From assembly GCA_964508055.1 (NCBI GenBank), contig CAZDRI010000004.1, positions 1 to 64,000 on the forward strand: DNA of 64,000 nt, in the 5' to 3' direction. The notes below the pieces were generated by a model. The model did not search any database and was not told the DNA's origin. It worked only from the letters and a program-made list of their open reading frames with translations. Within the stretch, counting starts at the first letter, position 1. Each line of letters starts with the position of its first letter. A program made the position numbers and the translations under genes. This DNA comes from CAZDRI01 sp964508055 (lineage in GTDB: Bacteria > Pseudomonadota > Gammaproteobacteria > PS1 > Pseudothioglobaceae). Of the stretch, positions 60,018-64,000 are shown piece by piece.

Positions 60018-60859
60018 AAAATTGGTTTCATATAGTATTCATCTAAACTTAATTCTTTAGTATTTATCTTATGTCCATCAATACAAGATAATAGTTGATA
60101 TGAAAACTTCTTGCAAAAATCAAATATTCCATTAATGTTATTGCCTAGTTCCTTTAAATGTTTAGGGTGCAAAGATATGATTATTTCAGGTTTATATTTC
60201 GTAATAATATCCTTAGCACCTGCTAAAATTTCAAACTCTGCACCTTCAACATCAATTTTAATAATATCGGGAATAGTATTGTTTTGTTTACAAAAATCAT
60301 CTAATGAAATTTGAATTTTGTTTGTACTAACAGTATTGATACTATTATTTAACCTAGATAAGTTTGCTATAGAAGGAACTCCAGATACATCGTCAGTTTC
60401 AAAAAATCTAACTTTTTGTTTAGAGCAACTGCCAATTAAAAAAGGAATAGTTTTAATATTATTAATATTATTAATTCTTATGTGTTCTTTTAAAAAATAT
60501 CTATTTTTATCTGAAGCCTCAAAGCTATATATAATGCCGCCTTTTGCTATTATTTTTGACAAAGGTAATGAACACAAACCGATGTGAGCTCCTACATCAA
60601 AAACACATTTTTTATCTTTTGCCAATTCTAATAGTTTGTCAAAGCCGCTATTATGTTTGTTACCCCAATTTTCATAACCACTAAAAGCGAATTTAGAATT
60701 TAACAAAAATTCATATTTTTGACCTATTAATATTTTTTTATATTTACCATATATCAACCTAGTAATAACATTTGATAAAATTTTTAATAACTTCCTAAAT
60801 GGCTTCTTTTTAGCTAGTTTAGTTTTTCTAAGACTTGCAACTATTTTTGTGAACTTCAT
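60014..60859 (-). CDS. FkbM-family methyltransferase
   Basis: 281-residue SAM-dependent methyltransferase of the FkbM family (PF05050). The SAM-binding motif is VFDVGAHIGLCSLPLSKII, and the family block is DIIKIDVEGAEFEILAGAKDII. The N-terminus is basic (KKKPFRKLLKIL), possibly for membrane association. Such enzymes O-methylate sugars in surface polysaccharides. The start overlaps the upstream methyltransferase stop by four bases, so the two are co-translated. The acceptor sugar is unknown. Confidence 0.85.
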   Translation of the reverse strand: MKFTKIVASLRKTKLAKKKPFRKLLKILSNVITRLIYGKYKKILIGQKYEFLLNSKFAFSGYENWGNKHNSGFDKLLELAKDKKCVFDVGAHIGLCSLPLSKIIAKGGIIYSFEASDKNRYFLKEHIRINNINNIKTIPFLIGSCSKQKVRFFETDDVSGVPSIANLSRLNNSINTVSTNKIQISLDDFCKQNNTIPDIIKIDVEGAEFEILAGAKDIITKYKPEIIISLHPKHLKELGNNINGIFDFCKKFSYQLLSCIDGHKINTKELSLDEYYMKPIL

Positions 60860-61788
60860 TTATTTAAGCTTAAAACTACTGTCCTAACTCCTCCTGTATC
60901 GGTAATAAGTTTAATAACATCTTGTTTTTTGATATTTTTATAAATACCTCTTATAAAAGGATAGTCTTTTAGAACTTTAAATGGTTGATAGCCAAATTCC
61001 TTAAGCAGAGTTGTATCTTCAGAGGATGATGACAAGTATTGAATACTATAGCCTATAAAAAATAATTTTTCTAAAATTTCAGCCATTTTCTTAGATTTTT
61101 TATAAACTTTTAAATGAGTCTCAAAAATTATTTTTTTAGGAATCATATTAGGTTTTTTTTGCCAAAAATTATATAAAGATTCAAAAACTTCAATTTCATG
61201 CCCTTCAATATCCATTCTTACTAAGTCTATTCTATCTTTATTTTTTAAATAATCTCCAAAATCATATAAAGATACATTAATTGCACTACTGTTTTTTTCT
61301 TCTAAGGCAAAAGCGTTTAAATTAGTTTTATTTGACAAAATGAATTCAGCCTCACCATTTTTATTTGAAATAGCTCCTTGCTCAAATTCAATTAAATTTT
61401 CAATGTTATTTAGAATAATATTCTTTTTTAAAAACTCAATATTTCTAGGATCTGGTTCAATTGCATATATTTTACCTATGCCTTTCATTTTTTTTGCTTC
61501 CATTATGGCATAATAACCAATATTAACTCCTAAATCTAAGATGGTATCACCTTGTTTGACAATCTTATCAATCATCCATTTATGGTCTAATTCTCGTCCT
61601 CCTAAGCAATATAAAACCTTGCCTATACCGTCATATTTAAGTGGTATATGCATCTTATAATCATAAACATTAGCAACTAAACTTTCTTTTTTAAAGAATT
61701 TTTGCATTATTATAAAATAAACATTTCTAAAAATAATTATCAAAATCTTAAAATGATAAAATTTAAATAAAATAAATAGTTTATGCAT
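60856..61788 (-). CDS. FkbM-family methyltransferase
   Basis: 310-residue FkbM methyltransferase. SAM motif ILDLGVNIGYYAIMEAKKM and the family block RIDLVRMDIEGHEIEVFESL. A hydrophobic N-terminal stretch (about residues 3-30) may be a membrane anchor. It has only limited similarity to its 60014-60859 neighbour, so they are not a recent duplication. The four-base overlap and chain of same-strand genes place it in the glycan operon, with sugar O-methylation the likely job. Confidence 0.83.
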   Translation of the reverse strand: MHKLFILFKFYHFKILIIIFRNVYFIIMQKFFKKESLVANVYDYKMHIPLKYDGIGKVLYCLGGRELDHKWMIDKIVKQGDTILDLGVNIGYYAIMEAKKMKGIGKIYAIEPDPRNIEFLKKNIILNNIENLIEFEQGAISNKNGEAEFILSNKTNLNAFALEEKNSSAINVSLYDFGDYLKNKDRIDLVRMDIEGHEIEVFESLYNFWQKKPNMIPKKIIFETHLKVYKKSKKMAEILEKLFFIGYSIQYLSSSSEDTTLLKEFGYQPFKVLKDYPFIRGIYKNIKKQDVIKLITDTGGVRTVVLSLNK

Positions 61789-61790
61789 AT

Positions 61791-62888
61791 TTAACCCTCT
61801 AACATTTCTTTAAAATACTGACAAAACTCATCTTGACCTTCTTTGCTTGCTACATAATGTATATAACTATTTTGCAAATTAACAGCATAATCTAAATAAT
61901 AATTATAATTAGCAATAATATCTTCCACTTTAGATTCTAAATCAGAAAAATCCCATTTATATTGCACAATAGTTTTATCATTAAAAATATTTGGCCAAGT
62001 TTGCAAGTGTGATATATCTGGTTTTAATAATACTCCTCCAGTAATTGCTGTTTCATAATCTTTGTAGTTTATCTCTCCCCAGCCAAAAGGTGATGTTATA
62101 ATTTTACTATTAGTTAATTCTTGCATATATTCTTTGCGGTTTAATTTTGTACTTGGAGCATTATATTTAGCTAGTAATTTTGCTGTTTTAAGTCTTTGAA
62201 AAGCAACAGTTTCTGTATACATATTTGTTGACATTCTAGCCGATAAACTTATTTTTCGCTTTGAAGATGGCTTAATAAAAATTTCTGCTTTTGTTTTTTG
62301 AACAGAAAGTTTTCGTAAAAACCATAATCTTTTTGCCAATTTCGTTTTTAGATTACCTTGCCAAAAAACGCTATTTAAAGTGTAATTACCAAATGCAGCA
62401 CTATATCCTAAATTAATTTTATCTAAATCACTTTCTTTGGCATAAAAAAGAGGAACATTATTGTTATTATTATCATTAATATTAAATTTTTGATGATAAT
62501 AATCAGTCCAAATTCTGCCACCGTAAAGTGGTTTAGTGTATCTTTTTTTATCCTTTAATAAATATGATTTGTACATTTTATCAATAAACGGCAATACACC
62601 TAAACACCAAGAACTTGAACTATCTCCTAAATCAAAATAATAAAGTTTGTTATTTTTTTTTAGATTAACAAAAGTAGAAAATAATTTATCAGTTTTGTTC
62701 CACCATGGCACAAAAAATTTGCTTTCTAAAACTAATACATCACAATGTGTTAGTTTATTACTTAGTTTAGTAAAAAAATTAACTTCAATTCCTATTTCTT
62801 TTAATCTTCTCTGATTAAGAACAAGTGGAGTTAAAAAAGCTATACCATTATATGAGTATAGCCCTTGAGTTAGTACATGAATCTTCAC
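61791..62888 (-). CDS. Glycosyltransferase-like protein
   Basis: 365 residues with a GT-B-like layout: the N-terminal half opens KIHVLTQGLYSYNGIAFLTPL and the C-terminal half contains SPFGWGEINYKDYETAITGGVLL, which resembles the donor-binding block of family-1-type glycosyltransferases. A run of Asn residues (NDNNNNNV) lies in the middle. No signal or membrane segment is visible. The specific donor and acceptor are unknown. It ends three bases upstream of the FkbM gene, and overlaps the MNT gene by four bases. Confidence 0.75.
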   Translation of the reverse strand: MKIHVLTQGLYSYNGIAFLTPLVLNQRRLKEIGIEVNFFTKLSNKLTHCDVLVLESKFFVPWWNKTDKLFSTFVNLKKNNKLYYFDLGDSSSSWCLGVLPFIDKMYKSYLLKDKKRYTKPLYGGRIWTDYYHQKFNINDNNNNNVPLFYAKESDLDKINLGYSAAFGNYTLNSVFWQGNLKTKLAKRLWFLRKLSVQKTKAEIFIKPSSKRKISLSARMSTNMYTETVAFQRLKTAKLLAKYNAPSTKLNRKEYMQELTNSKIITSPFGWGEINYKDYETAITGGVLLKPDISHLQTWPNIFNDKTIVQYKWDFSDLESKVEDIIANYNYYLDYAVNLQNSYIHYVASKEGQDEFCQYFKEMLEG

Positions 62889-63187
62889 TTAGCTTTATAA
62901 ATAACCTTGCCATAAGTATTTATATGTTTTTTCAACTTCTTATTTTTAAGATAGTTATAATTTATAACATCAAAATAATAAGGTATAGGCAATTCTTGGT
63001 TTAATTTTGTTGCTAATTTTAAATCTAACTCATGATTATTGCTTATTACCGCTAAGTCTATATCTGAGCCTTTTTTATAATTACCCATTACTCTTGAACC
63101 AAACAAAGTAACACTTTTAATCGACTTTTCCTTAGCAAATGTTGCTAACATTAATGCATAAGATTTATCTGAAATTCCGAATTTCAT
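62885..63187 (-). CDS. MNT-type nucleotidyltransferase of a HEPN-MNT pair
   Basis: 100-residue minimal nucleotidyltransferase. The signature GSRVMGNYKKGSDID gives GS at residues 30-31 and the metal aspartates at 42 and 44 (GSx10DxD). In characterised HEPN-MNT toxin-antitoxin pairs the MNT protein adds AMP to the HEPN partner and blocks it. It overlaps the HEPN gene by four bases (ATGA) and the glycosyltransferase gene by four bases. Whether this pair acts as a toxin-antitoxin, or as a HI0073/HI0074-type enzyme, is not determined here. Confidence 0.85.
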   Translation of the reverse strand: MKFGISDKSYALMLATFAKEKSIKSVTLFGSRVMGNYKKGSDIDLAVISNNHELDLKLATKLNQELPIPYYFDVINYNYLKNKKLKKHINTYGKVIYKAK

Positions 63188-63582
63188 TTTTTTGATAATA
63201 GGTAGTTATAAACTTTTTCTATTTCAATAAAATAATTATTTACAATATAGTTTAAGGATTGATTAAATAATTTCTCATCATAAGTATGTGAAAATAAATT
63301 TCTCTTTTCTAACATGTCCATCCAAATATCACCATCATCTATGATTTCATATCTATAAGCAGTTTTTATAACTTCTCGTGGAAATTTAGCTGTTTCTTGT
63401 TCACTTTCTAAATAATCTTTTAATGTTTTCCAAGTTAATTCAAAGATATATTCAAACCTTTGTATTAAACCTTCTTTTTCTAAAATAGATAGGTTTTTAT
63501 AATTATCTATAGCTTCTTTTAAATTATTAAAAGCTTTTGTTAGATTATCAAAGCGCTGTAACCATCTTATATTTTTATTCAT
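63184..63582 (-). CDS. HEPN-type partner protein (HI0074 family)
   Basis: 132-residue all-helical protein of the HI0074/nucleotidyltransferase substrate-binding family (PF08780). The HEPN ribonuclease-type motif RNLFSH is at residues 94-99 (Arg94, His99; R-x4-H), and FELTWKTLKDYLE is the family core. It is the first of the pair, translated into the MNT gene by a four-base overlap. In studied HEPN-MNT systems the HEPN protein is a ribonuclease toxin. Placement inside a polysaccharide operon is unusual. Confidence 0.85.
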   Translation of the reverse strand: MNKNIRWLQRFDNLTKAFNNLKEAIDNYKNLSILEKEGLIQRFEYIFELTWKTLKDYLESEQETAKFPREVIKTAYRYEIIDDGDIWMDMLEKRNLFSHTYDEKLFNQSLNYIVNNYFIEIEKVYNYLLSKK

Positions 63583-63599
63583 AATAAATATAATTTTAA

Positions 63600-64000
63600 C
63601 TAAATAATCTTTTTAAAATACTCAATAGTTGGTTTTAAGCCGTCAATTAATTTGATTTTAGGTTGCCAATTTAATTCTTTTTTTGCTTTTGTAATATTAG
63701 GTTGTCTTTGAGTAGGGTCATCTTCAGGTAAAGGCATATAAGTTATTTTAGACTTAGAATTAGTTTGTTTAATTATTTCTTCTGCAAGCTCTAACATTGT
63801 AAATTCATTAGGATTACCAAGATTAATAGGTCCTGTAATATTATAATTACTATTCATTAAACTAATAAAACCGTTTATCATGTCATCAACATAACAAAAG
63901 CTTCTAGTCTGTAAACCGTCACCATAAATTGTAATATCTTCATTTTCTAATGCTTGAACAATGAAATTTGAAACTACCCGACCATCACCAATATCCATAT
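63600..64000 (-). CDS. UDP-glucuronate decarboxylase-like SDR (C-terminal part; cut by window edge)
   Basis: The reading frame is open to the end of the window, so only about 133 C-terminal residues are seen and the true start lies outside. The visible part carries [35 protein letters not shown] and [18 protein letters not shown], then [21 protein letters not shown], typical of UDP-xylose synthase/UDP-glucuronate decarboxylase and related NDP-sugar epimerases. The catalytic YxxxK is outside the window. It would supply UDP-xylose or a related sugar to the cluster. Confidence 0.85.
   Translation of the reverse strand, partial: MDIGDGRVVSNFIVQALENEDITIYGDGLQTRSFCYVDDMINGFISLMNSNYNITGPINLGNPNEFTMLELAEEIIKQTNSKSKITYMPLPEDDPTQRQPNITKAKKELNWQPKIKLIDGLKPTIEYFKKII

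Overview
The window is strongly AT-rich, densely packed bacterial chromosome with gammaproteobacterial gene neighbourhoods (pdxA-rsmA-apaH, gph-yciK, trmJ next to suhB, ispA-xseB). A Gly/Tyr/Arg-rich secreted protein resembling sulfur globule proteins (43756-44265), a CbbY-type phosphatase (31566-32330), and the DUF1329/DUF1302/MMPL and YeiH modules together suggest a marine sulfur-oxidising gammaproteobacterium of the SUP05/Thioglobaceae type. That placement is inference: no 16S rRNA, sox, dsr or RuBisCO gene lies in the window.

Layout. 109-4977 (+): valS, an SH3-domain envelope protein and guaB. 5118-12121 (-): a methylcitrate (propionate) operon prpB-prpC-prpD-nitroreductase-prpE-metallo-beta-lactamase fold hydrolase, mostly with touching or overlapping genes. 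12202-15077 (-): ispA, xseB, mgtE, hpf. 15237-18329 (+): a small unknown protein with its own terminator, then argD-argF-DUF599. 18472-21352 (-): yeiH, a 54-residue membrane protein, a universal stress protein and an unknown membrane protein. 21635-29996: icd, then the DUF1329-DUF1302-MMPL export module on +, then a decayed partial copy of icd and a small secreted unknown protein. 30089-39948: ilvA, cbbY-like, SDR, trmJ / suhB, a KefB-type antiporter, yciK-like SDR, rmuC, gph and plsC. 40096-49003: uvrB / aspC, tRNA-Asn with a clear promoter, the sulfur-globule-like gene, and an RND efflux pump with its adaptor. 49259-54213 (+): pdxA-rsmA-apaH, an aldehyde dehydrogenase with DUF779, and a decayed partial copy of apaH. 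54218-64000 (-): surface polysaccharide genes (asnB, nucleotide-sugar dehydrogenase, Bax-like glucosaminidase, manC, two FkbM methyltransferases, a glycosyltransferase, a HEPN-MNT pair and UDP-glucuronate decarboxylase, cut by the window edge).

How they fit together. Central metabolism (propionate oxidation feeding succinate and pyruvate, isocitrate dehydrogenase, aldehyde oxidation) sits beside genes hinting at autotrophy and sulfur storage, which would fit a mixotroph. The most unusual feature is structural. Two metabolic or export cassettes (DUF1329-DUF1302-MMPL and ALDH-DUF779) each lie between an intact housekeeping gene (icd, apaH) and a degenerate, directly oriented copy of that gene's 5' part. 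A frameshifted membrane-protein remnant lies at 58206-58524. No CRISPR array, insertion sequence or prophage gene was seen.
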